Positions 1 through 11,860 of a DNA stretch of 64,000 nucleotides are shown here, piece after piece. This DNA is from Sphagnum compactum (Eukaryota; Bryophyta; Sphagnopsida; Sphagnales): positions 17,538,304-17,602,303 of the forward strand of contig OZ234496.1 of NCBI GenBank assembly GCA_965153455.1, given 5' to 3'. The notes under the pieces were generated by a model. It worked only from the letters and a program-made list of their open reading frames with translations. It ran no database searches and was not told the DNA's origin. Made by a program: the position numbers and the translations under genes. Positions within the stretch are counted from its first letter, which is position 1, and every line of letters begins with the position of its first letter.

Positions 1-2289
1 AAATATTGATGAAATCAATGTTTTCTGGTGATGAATTTTCGCCATCTGAAAAATACTTTGAAAACGGAATCTTCTGTCACAAATTCTCTATTAAATGCCA
101 AAAAAATCGCAATCTCCTAAAATATGAAAGGGTGCTGAAGATTTTTTATTTTCATATTTTGAATATTGCCAAATTTGGCTAAATATACTCTTGGATGATT
201 GCCAGTTGGGATCAGAAAATTGGGGGAGAAAAAGGATTGGAGGGATTGCTACCAGCTAGGCCTTATCTATTATATTCAAAGAATTCAGATTACGAGATTG
301 TACGTACCTTGACCATTGGGGGTACATTCACTTGTAGCAATAGTTGGGAGTTTTGACATTTGATACCAATCAAGAACAATATATTGATTTCATATTTCAT
401 GATGACAATTTACCTTCATTGAAATGGCATATCATGTTTGAATACTTATATGTAATTTGGGATTAAGGAAAATGAAAAAAAAATAAAAACCTGAAATTCA
501 TCTTAAATTTTTGAAAATAAAATCAACACAAGTCTTTACACTTTGTAAAAACCCTCAGATGTCGCTTTCCTACAGTCATGCCCAAAATGGGCCTTTATTT
601 TGGTAAAGCCCACGGCCAAGGGCTTTACACTATGCAAAATGTACTTCAAAAAATATTGAACATTTATCAATATAGATAGCAACTCTCCTCCAATAAGCTT
701 TTGAGCCAAAACCACAATAATTATCCAAAAATACCTTTCAACAATGCTTGCAAAGTGTTCTTGTTTGCCAATGGTATGATGTAGCCAAACTGGCAATATT
801 CCAGAAAAAACATTACAAATTTTGGCTATATACCAGGCATTAGGTTATTTGTGTCAGATTCAGCAGATTTGTTAGGTGGTGTAATGATGAGCCTCATAGG
901 GTTTTCATCCATTGACTATGTGGCTTTGAGCACGTGGTGGTGCTCCCAGGCTCCGTTCACCAATAAAATGAACCATGTTCATCAATTGCTTCCTTATCCA
1001 GGTTAATGAAATGCATTGATCCTTGAGCATCAAACTCCCTGGAATAGTAACTAGTTGCAAGGATATCCCATTGTTCAATGGGTAATCAATTACAAACCTT
1101 GAATGTGATTGCAATATTGAGCAAGGCAAAGTGGTCAGGATCACGGAAACAAAAGTCATAAAAAATGCTAAAATTGTCACTAGAACCTGAAAGTTCATCA
1201 CCCTGAGGCCCAACAAAGTGAAGCATTCATGAACAATGAATACTCAAGCACATGGGCAGACCTAAACAAGAAGTTAACAAGCTAAATATTCTTAGATTCT
1301 AAAATCAATAGATGATAATGAAACTTTTAAAAACTACAAAAACTTTCAATGATAATATACAATGGACCCCAAATGCATTCCAAGTACATTACAAAATTAT
1401 CAACCATCATCCACGTATGTGTTTAAATGATGGGTGTGTAACAAAATGTAATACCTTCATATTGCTAAAAATTATAATCATACTACATTACCTCTCCTAT
1501 TCACCTCTCCTATTATGTACATGAGGTGCCTCCCAAGTTCAATTTTTGGTTTCGCAATGAGCCAATTCCATTGGGTTATCACTCAAAAAAAAAAAAACTA
1601 TGGAGGTTACTCAAAGTAGAAGGTTCAATTTTCAATTATAGAGTTTCTCCCCTTTGGCTCACCTATTATAGGTGAAAGGATGACAACATTTGCCAAATCA
1701 TATGGGATAAAAGTGAGGTGCTATGGAGAACATGTTGGGGAACATATTGAGAACTTGATGAGAACCCATTGGGTACTTATAGGGAATATAGTGGGAACAC
1801 ATTGGGAACCAGAGAAAAATGAAAAAAAAACCCTTCTCCCCCACCCCACCCAACTTAAAAGGAAATAAATGCAAAGGCAATTGGAGTGCGCTTGGGCCTT
1901 TCCATCCGGTGCATGAAATTTCTCTTTCCAAAAGAGTTCGTCACCATTTTTGGCATGGGCCAGTATATACCCCTTGCAAAGAACACCCTACTTATTATGG
2001 AAAGCACATCCAAATTATGTGGCTTGACAATTATGTGGTCGTTTGTTCTGGCTTTTGGACAGGGCCATTCATAGTACCTAGGCTCCATTTCCATGTGGCC
2101 CACTATTTTTTGAAAAATAGTTTCTGGGTGACATTTTCATGTGCATACTTGGATCCACCTACCCATTATTTCCTGGTCGGTTTGCTGTAGGGTTGTTGGT
2201 CTTCCCCTGATCCACTAGATTGAAGGCATGCCCACTATTTGTTATTATGATGAGACTATTAATGACAAGTGTTCAAAACATCTATCTAC
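1..2289. other. AT-rich gene-free stretch
   Basis: No exon with recognisable protein similarity was found. Open frames on the minus strand at 536-796 and 905-1216 have no motif I recognise and no supporting splice context. There are short homopolymer runs, for example an A run near 1587, and irregular repeats of a 'gggaac..cattgggaac' type around 1733-1815. Confidence 0.5.
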
Positions 2290-2660
2290 TACTATAAAGA
2301 AATGGGTGACGGTGTCTTGGTGCGGTTATTCCTGATTGGCTGGAGCCTTCCCCCCCCCCCCCCCACACCCCCCCTTTCCCTTGAGGGCCCCAGCCGAAGT
2401 GAGCAGATGGTGGGATGGTCAACATAGTGGGAACCAGGGAAAACTGAAAAATATCCTCCTCTAAATCCCCCGCCCCCCAAACTTAAAAGGAAAAAATGGG
2501 CCTTCCAACCTCCAACTTCCCAACCCTAAACCCAAAACTTGAAAGGAAAAAAACCAATCCCTCTCTCCCCCCTAACTTAAAAGGAATAAAAGCAAAGCAC
2601 CTTAGGCCCTCCTATTGGCTGAAAGGAAAATAAATCCTCCCCCCCCCCCAATAAAACTTG
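1841..2660. repeat. Diverged repeat cluster with poly-C tracts
   Basis: A short unit, roughly a C-rich tract followed by 'aacttaaaaggaa', recurs near 1852, 2480, 2537 and 2574. It is separated by cytosine runs, including one of about 15 C at 2350-2364 and others at 2469-2478 and 2640-2650. This looks like a decayed minisatellite. No coding function is suggested. Confidence 0.5.
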
Positions 2661-2879
2661 CATGGAACGTCCAGTGTCCATTATCCACTGTCCACACCAA
2701 ATACAGCTTGAAATCTTGCTCATGTTCCTGTGCGAGCGAAAAAATTCCACGCTAGTTCATTTCTGGGTCACACATTGCCAGTTCATTTTTGGGCCACACA
2801 TTCTGAACACTGGTGGAGCTGCTGCGAGGCAAATGAGAGCTCTACTTTTTTTGGGTTCTTTTTTGAGTTTTTTTTTTTG

Positions 2880-3720
2880 TGAGGGATGCATGTTGTTGTT
2901 GTTGGAGCTTTGTTGCTGCTGCTGTAGCACCCACAATACTTACACACTTTAGAAATGTAATTCATATGATTTATATTTCATAGATCTTTTTGAAACTCAT
3001 AGGGTGTTTGCTTGCTGGCTCCAATTCTTTTATGATTATCACCAGATGCTGCTGCTACTGTGGTGAGGAGGAGAGAAGGGGAGGGGAGGGAAGGGAAGGG
3101 AAGGGAGGAAGAGATGGAGGACTCAGGATCAGGAATTGGTTGTTGTTGTTGTTTCTCCTCAACAACTTCGTTTGAGCAGTGAGCATTGTCTGTGATTTGA
3201 GTTCGTTGTTGTTGTGTGTGTTTTTCGACTTTGTGCTGCTTCCAATGCAGCTCAGGGCGGTAATCATGGAAGGAAATCCCTTCCATAGTAGCTGTAATGT
3301 TTTCATTCTAATGGGTTGCATTTTTGTAGCTAATCCAGCAACAGCAGCAGCCCAGTTCAGCTTTGGAAGGAACAACTTCGATGATTCATGAGTTTATTGT
3401 TGCTGTAGAACTAGCTGGATTTGAGCTGTAGATATAGTGCAGCTTTTGGTTTCAGACTGACTGACTGACTGACCCATCCCCATGTAAGCTCGTCTTTGGA
3501 GGTTTCTGACAGTAAGCAAGAAGAAGAAGAAGAAAAAGAAGAAGAAAGAAGAGAAAAGTGGGGAAGAAGAAAGTGCAAATTGGGTGCTTGCAGAATGCTG
3601 CTAGGAGGAGCTGCTGTTGCTGCTGCTGGAGCGAGAGACAAAAGAATGTCCAGAGGAGGAAGAAGAAGAAGAAGAAGACTTGCAGCAAGTTCTTTTAGTA
3701 TTATGAGGAACATAAGATGT
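2880..3720. repeat. Triplet-rich low-complexity region
   Basis: Tracts of TGT/GCT triplets (2890-2925, 3045-3060, 3140-3160, 3610-3630), a GGGA-type purine tract (3065-3115) and AGAAGA tracts (3520-3560, 3655-3680) dominate. Long open frames here on both strands are poly-Leu, poly-Gln or Glu/Arg-rich by-products of these repeats. Confidence 0.6.
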
Positions 3721-4173
3721 CAATCAAGAAAAATCAAGAAAACTATTTTTTATTTTGACTTTCCCAAAATATAATGAATGTTTTAACTATCTTTCTTGCA
3801 CCTCTTTTTTAAGAAATTTGTCAAGGTGCAATGGTTAGCACATTATGGATGAAAAGTTTGCATAATGGATGAAAAATCAAAAAATTGTTGTACAATATAG
3901 GTGATAAATTATAGACTACTAATTTTTTTGACATTGGATTTTTTTAACCCCATTTTAAGCATGTAATATACCTATTCAAATGTGACTTTGAGATTGAGTT
4001 CAAAAGCCTTGATTCATTCAAAGTAATGTTTACCAAACTCTATGTTAAGTTGAATAAAGGAGTGTCAATTTTGTTTTGTTGGACAAACAACTTTTCCATA
4101 TTTTTAAAAGTTGAAATTTAATATAGTCAGTTATCCACTATTTTGGTCAATCATTTAATGTTAAAATGGAGGA

Positions 4174-4176
<3 letters not shown>

Positions 4177-4204
<28 letters not shown>
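4177..4204. repeat. (GT)14 microsatellite
   Basis: Fourteen uninterrupted GT dinucleotides lie about 50 bp upstream of the carotenoid-dioxygenase exon fragment. Confidence 0.95.
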
Positions 4205-4205
<1 letters not shown>

Positions 4206-4251
4206 ATAATTTTGAATTTCATTGCTAATTGGGTTTTCTTTTGTTGTGCAG

Positions 4252-4644
4252 AAATTCAGAAGTTGTGATTATTGATGCTAAAACAATGACCTCCAAACCG
4301 GTGGCAGTTATAAGTCTACCATCAAAGGTGCCCTCTGGATTTCATTCAATATTTTTATCTCAAGTAAGCAAATTTCATACCATCATTTTTGTACCTTTGT
4401 ACACAAAGACAAGTCGAATCAATTACTGTAGTACATTTGCAACTTGGACACATGTTTGTCAAATAATTAATTAATTTTGAAAATTTTCAATTTTGACAAG
4501 TGAAATATTCTTAAAGATTCAATATTTTTCTTCACAAATTTAGTTAACAAAATGGATGAACACCTCAAGTTCCCTTCTAACAAGTTGTTTGCATGTTTTC
4601 AGGAACAATTGAGCAATCAAAATGGAAAGCCAAAAAACAACTAA
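4252..4644 (+). pseudogene. Carotenoid cleavage dioxygenase, last two exons only
   Basis: Exon 1 (4252-4363) follows a 'ttgttgtgcag' acceptor and encodes a segment including 'VVIIDAKTM' and 'LPSKVPSGFHSIF'. That is the C-terminal signature of plant carotenoid cleavage dioxygenases (CCD/NCED), where the last iron-ligand His sits in the 'GFH' motif. It ends at a GTAAGC donor in phase 0. Exon 2 (4603-4644) follows a 'gttttcag' acceptor, begins 'EQLSNQ' as the family's tail does, and ends with TAA. Both exons are open and the splice sites are intact. None of the upstream catalytic exons with the other histidines is visible in the preceding 4.2 kb, so this is most likely a captured or truncated fragment. 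A very long upstream intron cannot be excluded. The fragment sits immediately upstream of ORANGE fragments and a Helitron. Confidence 0.72.
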
Positions 4645-4740
4645 CTCATTGAAAAGCATGGTTGGAATAAGAAGGAAGCTGCTGCTTCTGTTGCAGTTGT
4701 TGTGGTAGTGGTGATGGTGGGCTATGTGCAGAGAGGCAAA

Positions 4741-5313
4741 GACTTCCTTTTGGCTTTTCCATGTGTGGTGTTTATGGTGGGTTAGTGCTTCATATGATTC
4801 TTTAAATTGGTTTTGTTTGATTAGGAAAGGGCTGCCTGATACTCAAATGACATAGAGAATACATATACATATTCTATTTGATAATCAAAAGATTCATTCT
4901 GTTTGTTGGAGACTTAACACCAATTCATGATTCTATTTGGCAATTGGAAACCATGCAGGGTACTTGGTAGGTGCTCGATGTGCTAGATTTGGGTCACTTG
5001 AGGATCATGTCCTCTTGAACGTGGGTGTGGTTGAGCATCTTGGTTTGGTGTATGTGCTCCTAAACTTGAGATTGCTAGGTGGGGGGTTGCAGTGAAGTTG
5101 ACCCAATTGTGGCATCAATTTTTGGAGGAACTATGGGAGTCATCACGTCATTCATGGTTGTAGAGTTGAACAATGTGAATCAATAGGAGCACAAGTGCTG
5201 CAAATATTGTCATGGAAGAGGTAATTTTTCCTCACTCCTTTTGGCTCTTCCATGTGTGGTGTTTCTGGTGGGTTAGTGCCTCATATGATACAGAGAATAC
5301 AGATACATTGCTC
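4741..5313 (+). pseudogene. OR: ORANGE (OR) gene fragments, rearranged tandem duplicate
   Basis: The segment 5092-5220 encodes 'EVDPIVASIFGG', then 'MVVELNNVNQ', an in-frame TAG, 'EHKCCKYCHGRG', and a GTAATT donor after phase 1. ORANGE, the plastid DnaJ-like carotenoid regulator, has the same order: a membrane segment with VDPIVAS, then VVE-NNV-QQEHKRCKYC. The following ORANGE exon, 'YLVGARCARFGS' (the family has YLACARC), is present but lies upstream at 4959-5010 behind a 'ccatgcag' acceptor. Its phase would join the donor at 5221 perfectly. The intron sequence is present twice (about 4747-4880 and 5238-5313). The structure is therefore a partial tandem duplication with the outer exons lost. 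The stop is at a QQ position and the extra Cys replaces Arg; both fit C-to-T decay. It is non-functional. Confidence 0.75.
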
Positions 5314-8300
5314 GTGGATATGTTGACCCCGAGGTTAGACTTGCGCCTGTCGTAATGGTAGTTAAATATGAAGTTATGTTATTGTGTTTTTAGAGCCTGA
5401 TTCCATTTGCTTCCGACTGAAAAGAATCGTAGACGAGGCCCTAGAGCGTTGCGCAAATATGCAAATGATGAAGAAAGGCGAGCAGTTGCTCGAGAACGTC
5501 GAAGATTTCGTCGTGCTACAGTAGCTCTCGAAAGGGCTGCGTTTAATGGGGCCCAACATGAGGAAGCACATTGTATGGCTAATATTGCTCATCGATTATT
5601 GGAAAACAAGGAACAGCACACGAGAGCGCATGCTCTTGAAATAGAGCAGGGCCGTCAAACCCAACTAATGATAGATGTTGCGCGATGCGCTGAACAACGT
5701 CGCGTCGCGTGCGCAAAGGATCAACTTCAGGCTGGACACCACATGGCCTTACGAGATTTGCGGTACCCCTTGGCCGACCCGCAAGTAGACCGACAAATGT
5801 TCAGACACTTGAATGAACAATGCAACCATTGTGGCTCTCGCTTCTGGATCGAAGAGCGCACGGGGGGCTCTCTTCGAAGACCACACTATAGTAAATGTTG
5901 TGCCTCAGGGAAAATCATTTTGCCTCCTATTTGTACCCCGCCAGAGTACATGGCCATCTTACAAGATCGACAAAATGCCGAATTGTGTAAACATCTTCGT
6001 TTATACAATGCGGCATTTGCATTTACGTCCACAAGGGTCCAGAGTGTGGGCTTTGAGCTTAGACCAGGAGTGCATACCTACAAGGTGCAAGGAGGATTCT
6101 ACCACTTGATTGGTGGTATGGAACCTGCAGAAGGGCAATTGCCACGCTTTCTTCAGGCCTATGTGCATGATGCGATAAATGAAGGTCCCAATCGGCAGAT
6201 GCAAAACCCCAATCTAAGCTCGACGCATTTGATGACACTTCGCACGATCCTCGGGCGCGTAAATCCTTATGTAAACGTCTTTGTTCGTGCAGCCGACCGT
6301 CTCGCCGCAAACCCTACAGAAGAGGTCCACATTTGCATTATAGCTGGCCGTACCCTGGGAAATGGAGATGTCCACCGTTACAACGCCCCTAGAGCAAACG
6401 AGGTTGCAATGATAATTCCTGGCGAGCCGGGAGAGGTTGGAAATCGCAATGTCATTGTATAATGACGATATGGAGGTGGTTTACAGCGGATGAACGAGCT
6501 AACACCTGCTTACGATCCTTTACAATACCCGTTGCTTTTCCTCGCTGGGGAGGACGGGTGGTCTGAAAATTTGCGGCTACAGAACAATCAGGATGGAGCA
6601 CGCACAAGGGTCTCAATGGCGGCTTATTACGCACAAAGAGTGCACTTTAGTGGCAAACTCTTCGCTCTACATCTCGGTGGTCGCCTTTTTCAACAGTATA
6701 TCGTCGACGTTGCTGCTAAGACAGAACAGAACACTCTTAACTTTTTGGTGCTAAACCAAGCTCAACTTCGTGCGGAACTCTACCAAGGGCTGGCAGATAT
6801 GGTCGAACATGATTTTCAATTACATCCTGCGCAAGTGGGTCAGCGAATTGTTCTCCCAGCTTCATTTCGCGGTTCTCCACGTTTCATGATGCAAGCATAT
6901 CAAGATGTTATGGCTATTGTGCGAAGTAAAGGAATTCCAGATGTCTTCCTCACATTCACTTGCAACCCGAATTGGCAAGAAATAATCGCGGAGCTCGAGC
7001 CCAACCAAACAGCTTCTGACTGTCCAAATTTGGTCGCTCGCGTAATTCAGATGAAGGTGAAAGCCCTTCTTAAAGGAGTGGCAAAAATGGGATGGTTCGC
7101 CAAAGTTATTGGGAACATCTGGACAAGGGAATACCAGAAACGAGGCCTACCTCACATCCATCTGCTCCTTATATTTCCTCCGGAACAGAAAGTTTTCACA
7201 ACCGAAGACATAGATCACTTAGTGTCGGTAGAGCTTCCTCTTCGAGAGAACACACCTCTTTTTGAAACGGTCACAAAATGTTTGTTGCATGGACTGTGTG
7301 GCCAAGAATACCCCAACGCACCATGCATGGTCAACGGTTTATGCAAGAAACGATATCCGCGAGCTTTTTCCGAGGAGACAACACAAGGTGAAGACGGTTA
7401 CCCTGTCTACCGTCGGCGAAACGATGGTCAAACGTTTCAAAAGACTCCAGATGGCTTTGCGTACGACAACCGATGGGTGGTGCCCCACAACCCCTACCTT
7501 ACCAAGATGTTTAATGTACATATTAACGTCGATGTGTCCGTCGATATTCGGAGTGTCAAATACCTTTTTAAATACGTTTACAAAGGTCCTGATCGTGTTG
7601 CAGCAGTGATTGCCGGTCCAATAAACGAAATCCAGTAATACATTGACGCCAGATATTTGAGCGCTGCTGAAGGGGTCGATTCCTTACTTTCATTCAAAAA
7701 ACATATGGAATGGCCGCCAGTCATTCGATTAGTTGTTCATTTGCCAGGACAGCACAACGTCATTTTTAATGAAAATGAAGATTTAGCCGCTGTGGCGGAG
7801 CGTGCTGCCCACCAAAAAACCACCTTGACCGCCTATTTTGCGCATAACGCTCAAAATGCGGATGGGCGAAAGGTGGTGTATGTGGACTTCCCTGCTGATC
7901 ATGTTTGGAAAATTCGAAAAAAAGTTTGGTCAGCTCGACAACGAGGAGAAAAAGCTGTTGGGCGAATGTATTTTGTACATCCCGCTGCTGGTGAACGCTT
8001 CTTCCTCCGCCTCCTACTTACTGTCGTACCGGGCGCGACCTCTTTCGAACATCTCCGGACTGTTGACGACATAGAGCATCCGACGTTTCAAGCTGCTTGC
8101 AAAGCATTGGGATTACTACAGGATGACGCAGAATGGGACACGTGCATGCGAGAAGCATGTATCGATCAAGACACAAAGAGGCTAAAGAATCTCTTTGTGA
8201 CTCTCTTACTATTCTGCTCTCCTTTGAATCTGGAAGTGTTATGGGAAAGATATCGAGACGATATGTCGCACGATATGCGGCATCGATGCATCACGAATGG

Positions 8301-10090
8301 AGGCACTTCTGACGATGCCTATAACAATACCCTACTACTCCTCGAGGCCAAATTAGCGTTGACGAACAAAGGCTTGCATGACTTTCCGAAAATGCCGCTC
8401 GCTTTGCCACATGTAAAAATGCTGCGTGTTAATCCTCAATTGGCTGCAGAACTTGACTACGATAGAGACATACTCGATGCCTACATCAACCAAAATCTCC
8501 CGCGGCTCAACATTTGTCAGGAAATAGCTGTCACTACAGTGTTCAACGCAATAGCCCAAGGCGAAGGCGCAATATTTTTCCTAGACGGTCCAAGTGGGTT
8601 AGGCAAAACCTTTGTATATAAAGTGTTATTGGCATTGGTTCGACGAGACGGACATGTCGCCATTGGGGTTGCCTCTTCTGGCATAGCAGCTCACCTATTG
8701 GAAGGTGGACGAACCGCACATTCGGTTTTCAAGATCCCAATTGCCCTTGGTAGGGATTCAATGTGTTCGATACCTGTGCAAAGCGATTCTGCTGAGCTAC
8801 TCCGGGAAGCAAAGTTGATCGTTTGGGATGAAGCTCCAGCACAACATCGACACTGTGCCGAGGCGGTAGACCGAACTTTGCGCGACATCATGCGGCGCCC
8901 AGATTCGCCCTTTGGCGGTAAAGTGGTTGTCTTTGGGGGTGATTTCCGACAATGTTCGCCAGTGGTGTCCAGAGGCTGTCGGGCAGCAATCGTTTCTGCG
9001 CCCCTTTCGCGTTCGGTTTTGTGGCGTCAAGTGCGCATCTTGACTTTCACGGAAAACATGAGATTGCGCGCTAATCCCTCTCCAAGCCGTATGCTGAGTA
9101 CCTTCTGAGAGTCGGCAATGGCCAAGAGTCTTCCATCATTGATCATTTTCCACCGGAAGCCGACGCGGAGCCCTCAATTGGAGTCGAGATTGCCTTATAC
9201 CCAGAAATCCATCAAGTGCCATCTTTAGAGACCCTCATCCACACTGTTTTCCCAGCCTTGGCAATCAATTACGCAAACCAAGGATACATGGACGGTCGAG
9301 CTATTTTGACAACAAAAAATACAGTCGTGAACTCTCTCAACACTCAGATTGTCGAGGCTGTGCCTGGGCAAGAGCACATATTTTTGTCAGCAGACTCGGT
9401 GGAAACGGGGGATGACCAGGCTATGGCGATTGGCACAAAATTTCTCAACACCATTACTCTGGCAGGTATGCCACCACATCGCCTGGCCCTCAAAGTTGGT
9501 GTCCCTGTTATCTTATTAAGAAATCTCGATGCGACCTCAGGACTTTGTAATGGGACCCGTCTAATCATTTCGCGCTTGGCACGAAGATTGATCGTTGCGC
9601 AGATCATTGGTGGCGCGCATGTGGGGAATATTGTCAACATACCGCGCATCACCACAACAACGAATCGTTTGAAGTGGCCATTCACCCTACAAAGGCGCCA
9701 ATTGCCCTTGCAATTGGCATTCGCTATGACAATTAACAAGGCGCAGGGTCAGACCATGAAAACCGTTGGCATTTTCTTGCCTGAACCTGTCTTCACCCAT
9801 GGCCAATTGTATGTAGCTCTGTCACGAGCTACGTGTGTGAATGACGTCTTTGTTTTCTGCCCAAATGGCAGGACGACGACCAATGTTGTTTATACAGAAT
9901 TGTTGCAATGATCTTTCTTCTCTATCTATTGCCTACTTTTCTGTCTCGATGGGTCAAAATTCCCACATCCAAATCATGGGTTGAAATTCCCTGCATTGGA
10001 TGCAAAAATGACTGCAACGCAAGCTATGTTCAAGACGTGTGGCTGTTGAAAATAGAATGCTTCCTAAATTCTTACTGTCCCATTGAATGA
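5314..10090 (+). mobile_element. Decayed autonomous Helitron (boundaries approximate)
   Basis: The element is defined by its Rep/helicase coding remnant and by a visible change in base composition: 5.4-9.9 kb is clearly richer in G+C than the flanks. The left limit is placed where the duplicated ORANGE intron stops matching (about 5313). The right limit is where the AT-rich sequence resumes. I could not identify a convincing 5' TC end or 3' hairpin plus CTRR end, so the exact termini and target A/T are unresolved. Confidence 0.7.
5401..9911 (+). pseudogene. Helitron Rep-helicase (RepHel) pseudogene
   Basis: One reading frame runs from about 5401 to 9108, and a second continues from about 9080 to 9911. 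In order: a basic N-terminal region with a Cys-rich 'CNHC...CC' segment (about 5818-5905); the Helitron-like N domain ('PAYDPLQYPLLF'); the Rep endonuclease with the two-His motif 'GLPHIHLLLIF' (about 7143-7175) and the two-Tyr motif 'YLFKYVYKGPD' (about 7561-7593); then a PIF1/RecD-type SF1B helicase with Walker A 'GPSGLGKT' (about 8587-8610), Walker B 'VWDEAP', 'GGDFRQ', and the C-terminal motif 'NKAQGQT...VALSRAT' (about 9736-9830). Breaks: tandem TAA-TGA at 6460-6465, TAA at 7636-7638, and a frameshift near 9075-9090. Catalytic motifs remain readable, but no intact protein can be made. The start is unknown because the frame opens after a TGA at 5398 with no ATG. Confidence 0.92.
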
Positions 10091-11330
10091 AAATTGTCCC
10101 AACTTAAAACTATTAACTAAACAATTCTCAAGGTCCTTTCAATCTTTTTTCCTGATCATTTTGCAAGCAAAATGGGTTTACCAACTAGTAGGTATATAAA
10201 TTATCAAGTCATTGAGATGTGGGTATGACATGTGAAAGCGTCACCACTAGATTTTTGTGAATTCATTAGTATATATTCTAAAAAATAGTAGGTGGGTAGA
10301 CCCATGAAAACTGACCCATACTCACATGGGCTGGATGTGCTTGTAAATCACAAATGGGTTTAGGATTGAAACTATGTATATTTATTAGAGTAGGTAAGCA
10401 TGTAGGTAGCCAAGTTAATAGGTATGAAAAAAGTTACACTAGCAAGGTAATTAGGTAGATATAGCTAGATAGATACGCAAATTAGTATGTAGAAAATAAA
10501 TTACCTTATTAAACTAGGTTTGTAAAGTGATTATATCAATAGGGTGATTGCGTATATAAGGTTGTTATAAATAATATTATAATTCGATCAATAAGGTAAG
10601 TAGTTAGTACAATGATTAAGTCAGTAGGGTATGTAGTTAACATGATAGTTAGGTTAGTAGGGTAGGTAGTTAGTATAATAATTAGGTCAGTAAGAACAAT
10701 TAATTATTAAGTTAGCTATGTTAGTAGGGGATAAATAATAAGGTACCAAGGTTGGTACAATACTTATGAGATAAGAAGGTGAGTAGAGTAGCTATATGTG
10801 AGCTCAGGTCTAGGGAAAAAACAACAAAGAACTAACCACAAATAAAAAATTACAATGATCAGCAGCGAAATGAAATGAACTATGATGAACCCCATCTGAC
10901 GCCGAATGAAAAAATGCAGCCCATCCAATGGACAAAACGGCCAACTGGTCCATTGGTGGCTGGTGGTTCATTCTGGACCTCAAGAAGAAGTTCTTGTTCT
11001 CACAACAGGGGCTATGTAATTAACCTAACACATCTATTCCAAGCTACCCTACCATATTTGTGGACTTTACGAATGTTCCACCTTCTGTTATACGACGTCA
11101 CCTCATTCAAACAACATGCCTCATTCTGTTCAAGTTTTCTAATTTTCATTGTGAAAAAGTTAGAAACCTTCCCCTTTAAAATACATGTGGAACATCACAA
11201 CTGATTGGTTACATGATGTGAAGTTAACTACGAAAAACTGAACATACAAAATTAAATGAAATGCACGAAGGTCTAGATGTAACCCATACACACTTTTTTA
11301 ACTACCCATTTTGGCCATTGTACTCTTGAG
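10091..11330. repeat. Degenerate GTAG/TAGGTA-rich DNA, no gene
   Basis: From about 10180 to 10800 the sequence is dominated by irregular 'gtaggtag', 'gttagtat' and 'taggtcag' words, a worn tetranucleotide-type repeat. The rest to 11330 is AT-rich with no supported exon. Confidence 0.6.
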
Positions 11331-11332
11331 TC

Positions 11333-11430
11333 TTGACCCACGGGAAGACATTCTACGCTGTTTCTCTACGCGCATGCTCCTCTTGACCAACTAGACGACA
11401 TTCTACGCTGTTTCTCTCCTCGCGTGATTG
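11333..11430 (+). repeat. 50-bp tandem duplication upstream of kinase 1
   Basis: The 21-base core 'gacattctacgctgtttctc'+t occurs at 11347 and again 50 bp later at 11397. Each copy is preceded by 'cttgacc'. It lies just upstream of the predicted leader intron of the kinase gene, so it may be part of the promoter or the transcribed leader. Confidence 0.75.
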
Positions 11431-11458
11431 CCCACATTTTGTGCTGCAGTTTCGCTGT

Positions 11459-11833
11459 GTAAGTATCTCGCTCTAGGTGTCTTCAATTCGCGGCCTTTCT
11501 TTAGTTCAAGGGAGATTGAAGATCCTAGGGGTGCTCTTTGCCCATTATCTATCTTGCTTTTCATGTTTGTTATGCTGTGTACTGAGCGAGGAAGTTCTTG
11601 ATTTGATAAGTTACAGAGCTAACCCCTTTCGTGCATGTGGAAGTTTTCTCATTTCAGGGTTTGTCTGTCTGCCTGCCTGTCTGCCTGTCTGTCTGTATTC
11701 ATCTATCTTCTCTTTTGTGGTTTGTATTGCTTTCTTTTGTACCTTCCACCGCTCTTTTCTCGCGGTCGCGGTTTGAGTGTTATAATTAGACTTCGTACTT
11801 GGTTTTCAAAGTGTGCCACCAACCCATTTCTAG
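11459..11833 (+). other. Predicted 5' UTR intron of kinase 1
   Basis: A strong GTAAGT donor at 11459 pairs with a pyrimidine-containing 'cccatttctag' acceptor ending at 11833, 27 bases before the kinase ATG. The interval contains a TGTC/TGCC microsatellite at 11661-11696. This is inferred from splice consensus only. Confidence 0.45.
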
Positions 11834-11860
11834 GAGCTACATCATCTAGCACAAGCCGCG

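Noticed and set aside
1819-2190. 123-codon + strand open frame
   Set aside because: It overlaps equally long frames on both strands in a repeat-rich region, and has no domain or splice context.
3411-3774. Leu-rich and Glu/Arg-rich frames on both strands, membrane-like
   Set aside because: They are direct translations of AGAAGA and GCT triplet tracts; low complexity explains them.
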